Assembly (NCBI GenBank): GCA_030831045.1
Contig: JAURMB010000029.1
Span: 1 to 35,766 of the forward strand
DNA: 35,766 bases
Direction: 5' to 3'
Source: Schleiferiaceae bacterium
GTDB taxonomy: Bacteria; Bacteroidota; Bacteroidia; Flavobacteriales; Schleiferiaceae
Made by a program: the position numbers and the translations under genes. The notes below the pieces were generated by a model. The model saw only the letters and a list, made by a program, of their open reading frames with translations. It was not told the DNA's origin and made no database searches. Below, piece by piece: positions 14,863 to 22,908 of the stretch (the stretch's first letter is position 1; each line of letters starts with the position of its first letter).

Positions 14863-16452
14863 ATGAAGTTGATTCCCAAAGGCTTTGGCGAATGCTCGCC
14901 CCGCAGTCCACTCCACGTGCGCCACATCCTGCGCGACGGCCAACTGATTCCGTGGACCGGCCCGGTTCTACCTGTCGAATCACCGCTGTGCGACCCTGTC
15001 ACCGGGCAGCGCTACGAACTCGGAAGCCTACCGCGAATGGATTCCGACGCTGGAAATAAAGCGCTTGAATCGGCAGAGCGCGCCTTTAACCAAGGTCTAG
15101 GCGAATGGCCTTCGGCTTCATCCGCGCAACGCATTGACGCCGTAGAGCGTTTTATCGAGTCGATGCTCGCCGTGCGGAGCGAAGTGGTCGACTTGCTGAT
15201 GTGGGAAATTGGTAAACCCGAGGCCGATGCGGCCAAAGAATTTGACCGAACCGTAGACTATCTGCGCGACACGATACAAAGCGTCAAAGAAATGGATCGA
15301 AACGCCATTCGCTTTGGCGAAGATTCCGGATTTGTGGCTCAAGTTCGCCGCGTACCGTTGGGGGTTTCGCTCATTATGGGACCCTATAATTATCCGCTAA
15401 ATGAAACGTTTACTACGCTCTTCCCCGCCCTGCTGATGGGAAACACCGTAGTGTTCAAGCCAGCTAAGTACGGGGTGTTGCTCGTTGCTCCGCTGCTGCA
15501 GGCGTTTTGCCATTGTTTTCCGCCAGGAGTAGTCAATATTCTGTTTGGCAAGGGGCGCGAAACCGTCAGCGACATCATGGCCTCAGGCAAGATTTCGGTG
15601 CTCTCGTTTATCGGAACCAACCAAGGTGCCAACGATCTTAAGCGGTTGCACCCGCACAGCCACCGCTTGCGCGCCGTGTTGGGCCTCGATGCCAAAAATC
15701 CGGGAATCATCCTTGCTGACGCAGACCTCAACTTAGCAGTGAATCAAACACTTGCGGGAGCACTCAGCTTCAACGGCCAGCGGTGCACAGCACTCAAAAT
15801 TCAGTGGGTGCACCGAAGCCTTCACGACGCCTTTGTAGCTCAACTCGTCGAAGGAGTAGAACAGCTTCAGTGGGGTGCTCCGTGGGATTCAGGGGTGAAA
15901 ATCACTGCACTTCCGGAGCACGGAAAAACAGACTACCTGCAAGCCTTGGTGGACGATGCACTCGCGCACGGCGCACAGATTGCCAATCCAAGCGGAGGGC
16001 AGCGTTCCGCCACATTTTACAGCCCCACGGTGCTCGTAGGAGTGACCTCAGCCATGCGAATCTACCACGAAGAGCAGTTTGGCCCGATTGTACCTGTGGT
16101 GGCATTTGACGACGTTGCCGAGCCTCAGAACTACCTCATTCAGTCTCCTTTCGGTCAGCAGGTGAGCATTTTTGGCCGAGATCCCAAAGTGATTGGTCCG
16201 CTCGTCGACGCCTGCGCACACCAGGTCGGACGCATCAACCTCAATGCCCAAGCACAGCGGGGACCGGACGCGTTTCCGTTCACAGGCCGCAAGGATTCGG
16301 CCGAAGGAACCCTCAGCGTTCACGACGCGCTGCGCGCATTCTCGATCCGGAGCATGGTTGCCTTCCCCGCAACTTCCGCCAACAAAGAAGTGGTTTCAAG
16401 CGTTTTGCGCGAACGGACCAGCAGCTTCTTATCTACCGACTTTTACTTGTGA
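14863..16452 (+). CDS. NADP-dependent glyceraldehyde-3-phosphate dehydrogenase, non-phosphorylating (GapN-like ALDH)
   Basis: A 529-residue cytosolic aldehyde dehydrogenase of the long form common in Bacteroidota. It oxidises glyceraldehyde 3-phosphate to 3-phosphoglycerate and makes NADPH. Asn176 (GPYNYPLN), Lys199 (VFKPAK) and the catalytic Cys308 (FNGQRCTALK) are in place, and the late RGPDAFPFTGRKDSAEGTLS is diagnostic. The stretch that I recall as LGLEAKNP in relatives reads LGLDAKNP here (Asp276), a conservative change near the active site. I chose ATG 14863; the frame opens earlier at a GTG (14839). Its stop overlaps the start of the DUF1801 gene as GTGA. It supplies NADPH beside glycolysis. 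Confidence 0.92.
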   Translation: MKLIPKGFGECSPRSPLHVRHILRDGQLIPWTGPVLPVESPLCDPVTGQRYELGSLPRMDSDAGNKALESAERAFNQGLGEWPSASSAQRIDAVERFIESMLAVRSEVVDLLMWEIGKPEADAAKEFDRTVDYLRDTIQSVKEMDRNAIRFGEDSGFVAQVRRVPLGVSLIMGPYNYPLNETFTTLFPALLMGNTVVFKPAKYGVLLVAPLLQAFCHCFPPGVVNILFGKGRETVSDIMASGKISVLSFIGTNQGANDLKRLHPHSHRLRAVLGLDAKNPGIILADADLNLAVNQTLAGALSFNGQRCTALKIQWVHRSLHDAFVAQLVEGVEQLQWGAPWDSGVKITALPEHGKTDYLQALVDDALAHGAQIANPSGGQRSATFYSPTVLVGVTSAMRIYHEEQFGPIVPVVAFDDVAEPQNYLIQSPFGQQVSIFGRDPKVIGPLVDACAHQVGRINLNAQAQRGPDAFPFTGRKDSAEGTLSVHDALRAFSIRSMVAFPATSANKEVVSSVLRERTSSFLSTDFYL

Positions 16453-16790
16453 CTGTCGACGCCTACCTCGAATCCCTTCCTGAAGTCCAGCGCCAGCGCG
16501 CCGAGGCGCTCCGCGACCTGATTCAGCGCACCGCCCCAGAGGCCGTAGAGTATTTTGGCTACGGCATGCCGGGGTACAAACTGGATGGCAAACCGCTGGT
16601 CTACTTCGCAGCCTTCAAAAACCACTTGGGGGTCTATGCCCTTCCGGCGGCCCATGCCGAATTCGCCGCGGAACTTGCCCGCTTCAAGCAGGGCAAGGGT
16701 TCGGTGCAGTTTCCGTGGGCCGAGCCGCTGCCGCTGGAGCTTATTGGGCGCATGGTCCGCTTCAATATCGCCCGCCGCGAAGCGCCCTAA
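16449..16790 (+). CDS. DUF1801 (YdhG-like) protein
   Basis: A 113-residue small cytosolic protein. The pattern LPEVQRQRAEALRDLIQRTAPEA, then EYFGYGMPGYKLDGKPLVYFAAFKNHLGVY and PLPLELIGRMVRFNI, is that of the DUF1801 family, which includes frataxin-like iron-chaperone candidates in Bacillus. A role in iron handling is only a family-level suggestion. The GTG start at 16449 overlaps the dehydrogenase stop by 4 nt, so the two are coupled. The length is normal. Confidence 0.87.
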   Translation: MTVDAYLESLPEVQRQRAEALRDLIQRTAPEAVEYFGYGMPGYKLDGKPLVYFAAFKNHLGVYALPAAHAEFAAELARFKQGKGSVQFPWAEPLPLELIGRMVRFNIARREAP

Positions 16791-16808
16791 ACCTACCCGA
16801 TTTTTCGG

Positions 16809-16816
16809 TACCTTAG
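16809..16816 (+). promoter_or_regulatory. Putative -7 element before the thioredoxin-fold gene
   Basis: TACCTTAG, one mismatch to TAnnTTTG, ends 4 nt before the ATG at 16821. The same arrangement occurs at 21559-21566 and 9277-9284. Confidence 0.45.
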
Positions 16817-16820
16817 GGCT

Positions 16821-17942
16821 ATGCGTACCCTACTTACCACCCTTTTTGCGGCTGCGACCTTGAGCGGAGCCTTCGGCCAAGGCATTGTGTTTGAGACCGA
16901 TTGGACCAAAGCACTCGAGCGGGCCAAGGCCGAAAAAAAACCCATGCTCATTGACTTTTACACCGACTGGTGCGGATGGTGCAAAGTCCAAGACACCACC
17001 ACATGGAAGGACCTCAACGTGGCCCGCTTTGCCAACAACTACCTGGTTCCGGTGAAGCTCGACGCCGAGCGCGGGGGCGGTGCGGCCGCCGTTCGGTTCC
17101 GCCCCACCGGCTACCCGACCGTGGTCCTTTACGACCCCAACAGCACCCCCCAGCGGGCCGCCTACTACGTGGGCTACAACGCTGATGCCGCCAAGTATTT
17201 GGAGCAAATTAAGGCGGACGCCTACAGCAGCAACGGCGCCATTGGGTTCATGCCCGACCAGGCCAGCCCCGAGTTTCCGGACTTTGTTCGCAGCCGCTAC
17301 AGCAAGCAGCGGGTGAAGGCTCCCGCCCCTGAAGTCGTAGAGGCTTGGCTTGCGGAGCATCCCGACGCGCCTACCGAAGTGCAGTGGGCGGTGCTATCGC
17401 TTGCAAACCTGACCACAGAACGAGCCGACGCCGTGGTGGCCGACGCGAGCCGCTGGAAAACGTTTGCGGGGGAGTCCGCGTGGAACGGCTTCATCGAAAA
17501 CCAGATTTTCAAACGCGTCATGGCGGCGCCGACCCAAATAGAGCTGTCCGCCGCACTCCAGTTTGCGGCCAAGCACGGCGGACCCAACATCGACCCAACC
17601 CAACTTGCGGCGCAGTGGGGAGCGCGCAAAAAAGACTGGGCCTACCTGCTGCTCTTGCTCAATTCTGACTGGGGCGCCAAGCTCGAGCTCGCGCAGCTCA
17701 ACAGCCTGCTTTGGCCGATCGCCGAGACTGAGGGCATCGACACCGAACTGGCGCTGAGGGCTGCCCATTTCATGGCGGCGAAGCTTACGGGCAACGCAGA
17801 CCCGAGCTTCCGCGACACCTATGCGTGGCTGCTGTTCCGCGCCGGCAAAACCAAAGAGGCTAAGGCGCAGGCCAAGCAAGCCATCGCCGAATCGGGCGGC
17901 AAGCTGGATTCGAGCGAAGAACTTTTGGCTAAGATGAAATGA
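16821..17942 (+). CDS. Exported thioredoxin-fold protein with long helical C-terminal domain
   Basis: A 373-residue periplasmic protein. The signal peptide ends near AFGQ (residue 20). A thioredoxin-like domain spans about 21-135 with the redox motif WCGWCK (Cys51, Cys54) and a cis-proline region GYPTVV. Residues 140-373 are helical and Ala-rich, with TPR-like spacing (WLLFRAGKTKEAKAQAKQA). Proteins of this build in Bacteroidota are annotated as DUF255/thioredoxin-related. It probably reduces or isomerises disulfides of exported proteins. Its stop overlaps by 4 nt (ATGA) the start of a secreted T9SS protein with several cysteines, a likely client; this is inference. Confidence 0.88.
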   Translation: MRTLLTTLFAAATLSGAFGQGIVFETDWTKALERAKAEKKPMLIDFYTDWCGWCKVQDTTTWKDLNVARFANNYLVPVKLDAERGGGAAAVRFRPTGYPTVVLYDPNSTPQRAAYYVGYNADAAKYLEQIKADAYSSNGAIGFMPDQASPEFPDFVRSRYSKQRVKAPAPEVVEAWLAEHPDAPTEVQWAVLSLANLTTERADAVVADASRWKTFAGESAWNGFIENQIFKRVMAAPTQIELSAALQFAAKHGGPNIDPTQLAAQWGARKKDWAYLLLLLNSDWGAKLELAQLNSLLWPIAETEGIDTELALRAAHFMAAKLTGNADPSFRDTYAWLLFRAGKTKEAKAQAKQAIAESGGKLDSSEELLAKMK

Positions 17943-19534
17943 ACACGCGCTTTTTCTTAGGGGTGTTTGCCGTTGCGGGATCGGTCGCTTTTGCCCAAGC
18001 GCCGCAGAACGCCTTGGCATTTGACAAAGTAGACGATTACGTGTCAGTCGCCAACGCCTCCAACCTCATCGCAGGCAAGACGACGATGTCGCTGACCGCG
18101 TGGGTCTACCCAACCAATGCCAACCCGGGTTGGCCAGCCTTTGACGGGATTTTGGGAATTCGAAACGACGCAAACGCTGACTTTTACATGCTCCAGTTGA
18201 GCGGAACGCAGTACGAACTTCGGTTTCGCAACAGCAGCGGAACCCCCTACACGATTACGTCTCCCAGCGTAAGCCTCAACGAATGGCAGCACTTGGCCCT
18301 TGTGTACGACGGCAGCACCCTTAAATTCTACAAAAACGGCTCGCTTCAGTCGAGCATCTCCGCAACCGGATCAATTAGCACCACCGGCCTTCCGCTCAAT
18401 ATGGGCCGCCTTCCATTCAGCTCTTCGACCACGTTTTACTTCAGCGGACGACTCGACGACGTGGCCCTATGGGGCTCGGCCCTTAGCGCGAGCGATGTGC
18501 TTTGCTTGACCGCTGATGATGTAGACCCGGCCGCTTCTGGCCTCCTCGCCTACTACCCGTTTAATGCAGGCGTTGCCGGCGGGGCGAATTCAAGCATAAC
18601 TCAGCTTGCCGCAGCCACAGGCAGTACGCCCGCGGTGATCAGCAACATGAGCATGTCGGGGTCCAACTCCAACTTGGTGGCAGGCGTAGGCGACTGGGGC
18701 TACCTAACGGGGGCCGTCTGCGGCGGATCGAGCTTTTCGTTGGGCGGACAAACGTTTTCCACACCGGGGTCCTACTTGGTAGCCGTGTCCACCGCCACGT
18801 CGTGTGATTCAGTAGTTGAATTAGTCCTCAGCGCGGACTCGGTCAACTTCTCGGTAAGCGCAACGCCCGTCGCCTGCAAGGGGCGCGCCACGGGTTCCGC
18901 AACGGCTGCGCCGATTGGAACCGGTCCCTTCACGTATGCATGGAACACCGTACCCGTGCAAACGAGCGCCACCGCAACGGGCCTCGCCGCCGGAAGCTAC
19001 CAGTGCACCGTAACCAACGCCACCGGGTGCAGCGCTACGCAAACGGTGACCGTGACCGAACCCGCAACCGGCCTTGATCCGGTCGCCACCTGGAACAACG
19101 GTAGCTTGACGGCGACCCACAACGGCGGAACTTCCACACTCTACCAGTGGGTAAGCTGCCCCAACTTTACCGCGTTGGCCAACCAAACCAATCCGGCCTT
19201 TAGTCCGCTTCAAAACGGCACCTACGCCGTAATCGTCACCGACGGGGCCTGTTCCGACACCTCAGACTGCGTGACCGTCAGCAACATTGGCATGGACGAG
19301 TCGCTCATTCGCCGCATCAAGGTGCATCCGAACCCCGCTCGCGACGAAGTGCACGTTGCCGGGCTTCCTGCCCACACGGCCGTGCAGGTATTCCTCATTC
19401 ACGGACCACTCGTAGCCTCCATGGTTACGGACGATCGCGGCAGCCTTGAATGGTCCGTTCGCGATTGGCCCGCAGGCTGCTACCTCCTTCACGCAAATGC
19501 TCAGGGGGTCGGTCGGCTCGTGGTCACCCACTAG
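17939..19534 (+). CDS. Secreted LamG / SprB-repeat protein with T9SS C-terminal sorting domain
   Basis: A 531-residue surface or secreted protein. The signal peptide is MNTRFFLGVFAVAGSVAFAQ. A LamG/concanavalin-like domain follows (about 24-200; ALAFDKVDDYVSV, MSLTAWVYP, EWQHLALVYDG, FYFSGRLDDVALWGSAL). Residues about 300-375 form an SprB-like repeat (ACKGRATGSAT, GPFTYAWNT, GLAAGSYQCTVTNATGC). The last 75 residues (VHPNPARDEVHV, then GCYLLHANAQGVGRLVV) are a type A T9SS sorting domain. It should cross the outer membrane by T9SS and bind polysaccharide or a surface. Its start overlaps the thioredoxin-fold gene, and it has several cysteine pairs that such a protein could handle. Confidence 0.92.
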   Translation: MNTRFFLGVFAVAGSVAFAQAPQNALAFDKVDDYVSVANASNLIAGKTTMSLTAWVYPTNANPGWPAFDGILGIRNDANADFYMLQLSGTQYELRFRNSSGTPYTITSPSVSLNEWQHLALVYDGSTLKFYKNGSLQSSISATGSISTTGLPLNMGRLPFSSSTTFYFSGRLDDVALWGSALSASDVLCLTADDVDPAASGLLAYYPFNAGVAGGANSSITQLAAATGSTPAVISNMSMSGSNSNLVAGVGDWGYLTGAVCGGSSFSLGGQTFSTPGSYLVAVSTATSCDSVVELVLSADSVNFSVSATPVACKGRATGSATAAPIGTGPFTYAWNTVPVQTSATATGLAAGSYQCTVTNATGCSATQTVTVTEPATGLDPVATWNNGSLTATHNGGTSTLYQWVSCPNFTALANQTNPAFSPLQNGTYAVIVTDGACSDTSDCVTVSNIGMDESLIRRIKVHPNPARDEVHVAGLPAHTAVQVFLIHGPLVASMVTDDRGSLEWSVRDWPAGCYLLHANAQGVGRLVVTH

Positions 19535-19578
19535 TCTGCGGTCAAACCTTGCCGAGTCATACCCGCTTGCCTAAGGCA

Positions 19579-19857
19579 TCAATTCCCCGCCCAGGGGGTG
19601 CCAAAAAGGCCGACGGCCAATTCGCCCCAGACCAGAACGAGCAAAAAGAGCACGGCGGCCAGCGCGATGAGGCGGGTTCGGCGGTTGCGCAGTCGGCTCC
19701 AAATGAGGTCGCTGACGAAGGCGGTTCCGCCCAGCAGCACCGCGGCCACGACGAAATCAAACGGGCTCCAGCGCACCTCGTCGGTGAACAGCATGGCAAC
19801 GGCGGGAAGCAGGAGCAGGGCAGCAACGCCCAAAAAGAGGTAGGTACGGCGGTTCAT
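19579..19857 (-). CDS. Small membrane protein, unknown function
   Basis: A 92-residue protein with three hydrophobic segments (about residues 5-22, 31-45 and 60-82) and a basic loop (RLRNRRTR) after the second, which should face the cytosol. I recognise no family. I chose ATG 19857; the frame is open further upstream but that part is not protein-like. A 14-mer (19866-19879) just before the start recurs before the SOUL gene at 20885-20898. It runs against the T9SS-protein gene, with 44 nt between stops. Confidence 0.72.
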   Translation of the reverse strand: MNRRTYLFLGVAALLLLPAVAMLFTDEVRWSPFDFVVAAVLLGGTAFVSDLIWSRLRNRRTRLIALAAVLFLLVLVWGELAVGLFGTPWAGN

Positions 19858-19865
19858 GTCAGGAT

Positions 19866-19879
19866 GTTTAGGGGTTAAC
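19866..19879. repeat. 14-bp direct repeat, copy 1
   Basis: GTTTAGGGGTTAAC, identical to 20885-20898 and in the same orientation. It lies 8 nt before the ATG of the minus-strand gene at 19857. It contains the GTTAAC palindrome and may be a regulator site. Confidence 0.45.
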
Positions 19880-19922
19880 GCAAAGAAATGCGCTTTAGCG
19901 CCTGCCGACCGAGGAGCGCGCT

Positions 19923-19930
19923 GTACCTTC
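19923..19930 (+). promoter_or_regulatory. Putative -7 element before the FkbM-type gene
   Basis: TACCTTCG, one mismatch to TAnnTTTG, on the same strand as and 54 nt before the methyltransferase ATG at 19985. The -33 box is unclear. Confidence 0.35.
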
Positions 19931-19984
19931 GGGCCGGCTGCGCCAGCGCGCACCCCTTTTGCGCCACCGACCAACTGCCCCTAG

Positions 19985-20851
19985 ATGAAGCTCGCCTCCT
20001 TCGCCGGTACCGTTTCCCGTGCCTTTGCCCAGATTCCGGGCGGATTTTATGTCGCTAAGCTGCTCAAGAACCTTTTTCATTCCGGGCTTAAGCACCAAGC
20101 GGGCTTCACTACCTACCGTTCCGCCGGCATGACCTTTCGGGTTGAGCTGTCGACCAACCTCGGCGCCAAGATGTTTTGGCGCGGAGCCCACTCATGGCCA
20201 CCCATTTTTGTGCTGCAGCGCTACGTCAAGCCGGGTTTTACCTGCGTCGACTTGGGCGCCAACCAAGGCGAGTATACCCTGTGGATGAGTAAGTTGGCGG
20301 GTCCTGCTGGCGAGGTTCACTCGTTTGAACCCTCGAATAAAATGCTGGAGCAGCTGCGTGCTACGCTGGCCCTGAATTCCGCCCAAGCGCAGACCGTCAC
20401 GGTACATCCGTTTGGCCTGAGCGACGCCAACGCGACCGTAGAGCTCTTTTTGCCCCAGGCGGGCAGCGCCGCACACAACGAAGGAGCGGCTACGGTGTTC
20501 CGCACAAGTACTGCCGACGAATCGCTGGGGTCAATCGAGCTTCGCAACGCAGGAGAAGCCTTGCAGTCCGCCACCGCGCGCAAGCTCGACTTTATCAAAA
20601 TCGACATCGAAGGCTCGGAACTTCGGGCACTCCGCGGCATGCGGGAACGCTTGGAGCGCGATCGCCCGCTGATTTTGATTGAAATTAACCGGACCGCCCT
20701 CGAGCTCGCCGAAACCAGCCCGCGCGAACTTGCAACGTTCTTGACCGACCTGGGGTACCGGCTAAACCTTATCGGTACGCGCGGACGCCTGATGCCCTAC
20801 TCCGCCGAACGGGCCAACGAGTTTGACGACGTCAACGTACTCGCCATCTAG
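19985..20851 (+). CDS. FkbM-family methyltransferase
   Basis: A 288-residue SAM-dependent methyltransferase. The SAM-binding loop is VDLGANQGEY (residues 88-97), followed by VHSFEPSNKM (acidic residue binding the ribose), DFIKIDIEGSELRALRG and ILIEI, the FkbM domain pattern. FkbM enzymes methylate sugar hydroxyls or similar groups on glycans and secondary metabolites. No glycosyltransferase or biosynthetic gene lies nearby, so the substrate is unknown. The first 45 residues have no signal peptide. It stands alone between the small membrane protein and the SOUL gene, flanked on both sides by a 14-bp direct repeat. Confidence 0.9.
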   Translation: MKLASFAGTVSRAFAQIPGGFYVAKLLKNLFHSGLKHQAGFTTYRSAGMTFRVELSTNLGAKMFWRGAHSWPPIFVLQRYVKPGFTCVDLGANQGEYTLWMSKLAGPAGEVHSFEPSNKMLEQLRATLALNSAQAQTVTVHPFGLSDANATVELFLPQAGSAAHNEGAATVFRTSTADESLGSIELRNAGEALQSATARKLDFIKIDIEGSELRALRGMRERLERDRPLILIEINRTALELAETSPRELATFLTDLGYRLNLIGTRGRLMPYSAERANEFDDVNVLAI

Positions 20852-20884
20852 CACTTCGAGCCTGAGGCGCAAACAATTAGGCCG

Positions 20885-20898
20885 GTTTAGGGGTTAAC
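20885..20898. repeat. 14-bp direct repeat, copy 2
   Basis: GTTTAGGGGTTAAC, identical to 19866-19879, 13 nt before the ATG of the SOUL gene. The two copies bracket the methyltransferase gene. Confidence 0.45.
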
Positions 20899-20911
20899 CA
20901 ACGGTACCCCA

Positions 20912-21517
20912 ATGAAGCCCAAAATCGTGTGGACCCTCGCAGCCCTTGGCGCCGCAACCCTCATCGGGGTGGCCGCCTACAGCCTCTCGTCGCCCGGAAT
21001 CGAAACCCCCGAATACCGCGTTCTACGCACCTTCGATAAGGTCGAAATTCGCTACTACCCGTCGATGGTGGTGGCGCGCACTCCCGTGAACTCGGCCTCG
21101 TTTGACCAGTCAGGCTCCAACGGGTTTCGCGAAATCGCGGGCTACATTTTTGGCGGAAACGCCCGCAACCAAAAAATCGCCATGACCGCCCCGGTGGTCA
21201 TGAACTTGAGCGATTCCGCCACCATGTACTTTGTGATGCCTAAGCAGTACGCGGCAACCGACCTCCCGCAACCGAATTCGGGCCGCGTGGTCGTGGCCGA
21301 AGAAGCCCCCAAAGTGCTGGCCGTGCTGCGCTACGGTGGCTTCACCAACGACCGCGAAATCAGCGCCAAATGCAGCGAGTTGGGCGAAACCCTAGCGCTC
21401 CAAGGCCTGCAGCCCGAGGGCGCCTTTATGTACATGGGCTACAACGCCCCCTGGGACGTCGTCAACCGCCGCAACGAGGTGGCCGTGGCCATTCAGTGGC
21501 CGACGGAGGAGCGTTAG
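20912..21517 (+). CDS. SOUL-family heme-binding-like protein
   Basis: A 201-residue protein with an N-terminal signal anchor (about residues 7-27) and a SOUL/HBP domain. The family stretches PEYRVLRTFDKVEIRYYPSM, GFREIAGYIFGGNARNQKIA, MTAPVVM and YFVMPKQYAATDLPQP are all present. Members bind heme or related tetrapyrroles in some organisms. No His ligand can be assigned with confidence, so heme binding is a family-level suggestion. It should face the periplasm. Its neighbours do not point to a heme pathway. Confidence 0.92.
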   Translation: MKPKIVWTLAALGAATLIGVAAYSLSSPGIETPEYRVLRTFDKVEIRYYPSMVVARTPVNSASFDQSGSNGFREIAGYIFGGNARNQKIAMTAPVVMNLSDSATMYFVMPKQYAATDLPQPNSGRVVVAEEAPKVLAVLRYGGFTNDREISAKCSELGETLALQGLQPEGAFMYMGYNAPWDVVNRRNEVAVAIQWPTEER

Positions 21518-21558
21518 GTAGCGTTTTTTAAACTCCTACTTATTTAGTCGGAATTTAA

Positions 21559-21566
21559 TACCTTCG
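21559..21566 (+). promoter_or_regulatory. Putative -7 element before the FAD/NAD(P)-binding gene
   Basis: TACCTTCG ends 4 nt before the ATG at 21571. Spacing is the same as for 16809-16816 and 9277-9284. T-rich sequence lies upstream, but no clear TTTG. Confidence 0.45.
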
Positions 21567-21570
21567 CGGT

Positions 21571-22908
21571 ATGAATTCCTCGTCGTGCACCCACCTGATT
21601 GTCGGCGGCGGCCTGAGCGGCAGCCTCGCCTTGATTGAATTGCTTCGCACCCAACCGAACCCCATGTCGGTGGTCCTGCTCGAAGAAAATCCGCACCGAC
21701 TGTTCAAAGGAAAGGCCTATTCGGCAGAGGTTTCGGAGCAAATTCTCAACGTTCCGGCCGACCACATGAGCGCGTATGCCGACCAACCCCTGCACCTGGT
21801 CGAGTGGCTGAAGGCGCGCGGATTTACGTTCGAGCCCAGCGACTTTATTCCGCGCCAACTTTTTGGCCGCTACCTCGCCGAAACCGTGCACGATGCCCTC
21901 GGCGCCCACCCGCAGCACCGCGTTCAGTTTGTGCTTGAACGGCTCGAAGACGTGACGTTATCAGGCGACCAATTCATTGCGCACACCGCGAACCACGAGG
22001 TGCGCGCGCAGCACGTTTGGATCGCCACCGGCAACTTCAGCCCCGCCGATCTGGTAACCGAGCCCGGTGTGGTTCGGCACCCCAACTACCTAGGCGATCC
22101 TTGGCGGGGCGCTGGGCTTAAAATGATTCCGCGCGACGCCACGGTGCTGCTGGTCGGAACCGGCCTTACCATGGTCGACCAAGTCCTCGCCCTTCAGGCC
22201 CAAGGGCACCGAGGGCAGATTCACGCGCTTTCACGGCGCGGAATGTACCCGCAGCCGCACCAACCCAGCCCCGCCTATGCGTGGTTTGCTGAGCATGCCC
22301 ACCAGAAGTGGAGTCCGCTGGACCTGTTCCGGCTCGTTCGGACCGAAGCCGCTCGCGCCGCCCAGCAGGGTACGCCCTGGACCTCAGTGGTCAACGACCT
22401 CAGGACCTATACACCGGGCATTTGGCAGCAGTGGAACCTCGAGCAGCGCCGCCAGTTCTTGAGGCACCTCAGGCCCTACTGGGAGGTGCACCGCCACCGC
22501 CTGCCCGCCGCCAGCATTGACGCCCTCCACGAGCTCGAGCGCTCCGGGCAGCTCACGCGCTACGCGGCCCGCCTTCGCGATGTCGCTCCGATCCAATCGG
22601 GTTTTGACGTTCGGCTTTCTGCCCGCGGAACATCTGTGCCCCTCACGCTGCGCGTGGATTGGTTGATCAACTGCACGGGCCCGCAGTCCTTCGCCAAAAA
22701 GCTCGACCTACCTTGGCTTCAAAGCGGATTTGAGCACGGGCTGCTCGCTCCCGATCCGCTCGCCTTAGGCATCCAGCGCGGACCTCGATCCACCGAGCGC
22801 CTGCACCTCATTGGGCCGCCCCGCAAGGGCAGCGCCTGGGAAAGCACCGCGCTGCGCGAAATCCGCCAGCAGGTTGGCGAGGAGGTGGCGCTCGTGCCGC
22901 CGAACTAA
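21571..22908 (+). CDS. FAD/NAD(P)-binding oxidoreductase (COG4529-like)
   Basis: A 445-residue cytosolic flavoprotein. The dinucleotide-binding motif is LIVGGGLSGS (residues 9-18). ILNVPADHMSAYAD and FIPRQLFGRYLAETV are the conserved stretches of the FAD-NAD(P)-binding proteins grouped as COG4529/HydN-like (NAD_binding_9). A second Rossmann motif, VLLVGTGLTMVDQVL, follows at about residues 191-205, and INCTGPQSF near the C-terminus is also typical. The substrate is unknown. It stands alone; the sequence to its right turns clearly AT-rich before the next gene. Confidence 0.88.
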   Translation: MNSSSCTHLIVGGGLSGSLALIELLRTQPNPMSVVLLEENPHRLFKGKAYSAEVSEQILNVPADHMSAYADQPLHLVEWLKARGFTFEPSDFIPRQLFGRYLAETVHDALGAHPQHRVQFVLERLEDVTLSGDQFIAHTANHEVRAQHVWIATGNFSPADLVTEPGVVRHPNYLGDPWRGAGLKMIPRDATVLLVGTGLTMVDQVLALQAQGHRGQIHALSRRGMYPQPHQPSPAYAWFAEHAHQKWSPLDLFRLVRTEAARAAQQGTPWTSVVNDLRTYTPGIWQQWNLEQRRQFLRHLRPYWEVHRHRLPAASIDALHELERSGQLTRYAARLRDVAPIQSGFDVRLSARGTSVPLTLRVDWLINCTGPQSFAKKLDLPWLQSGFEHGLLAPDPLALGIQRGPRSTERLHLIGPPRKGSAWESTALREIRQQVGEEVALVPPN

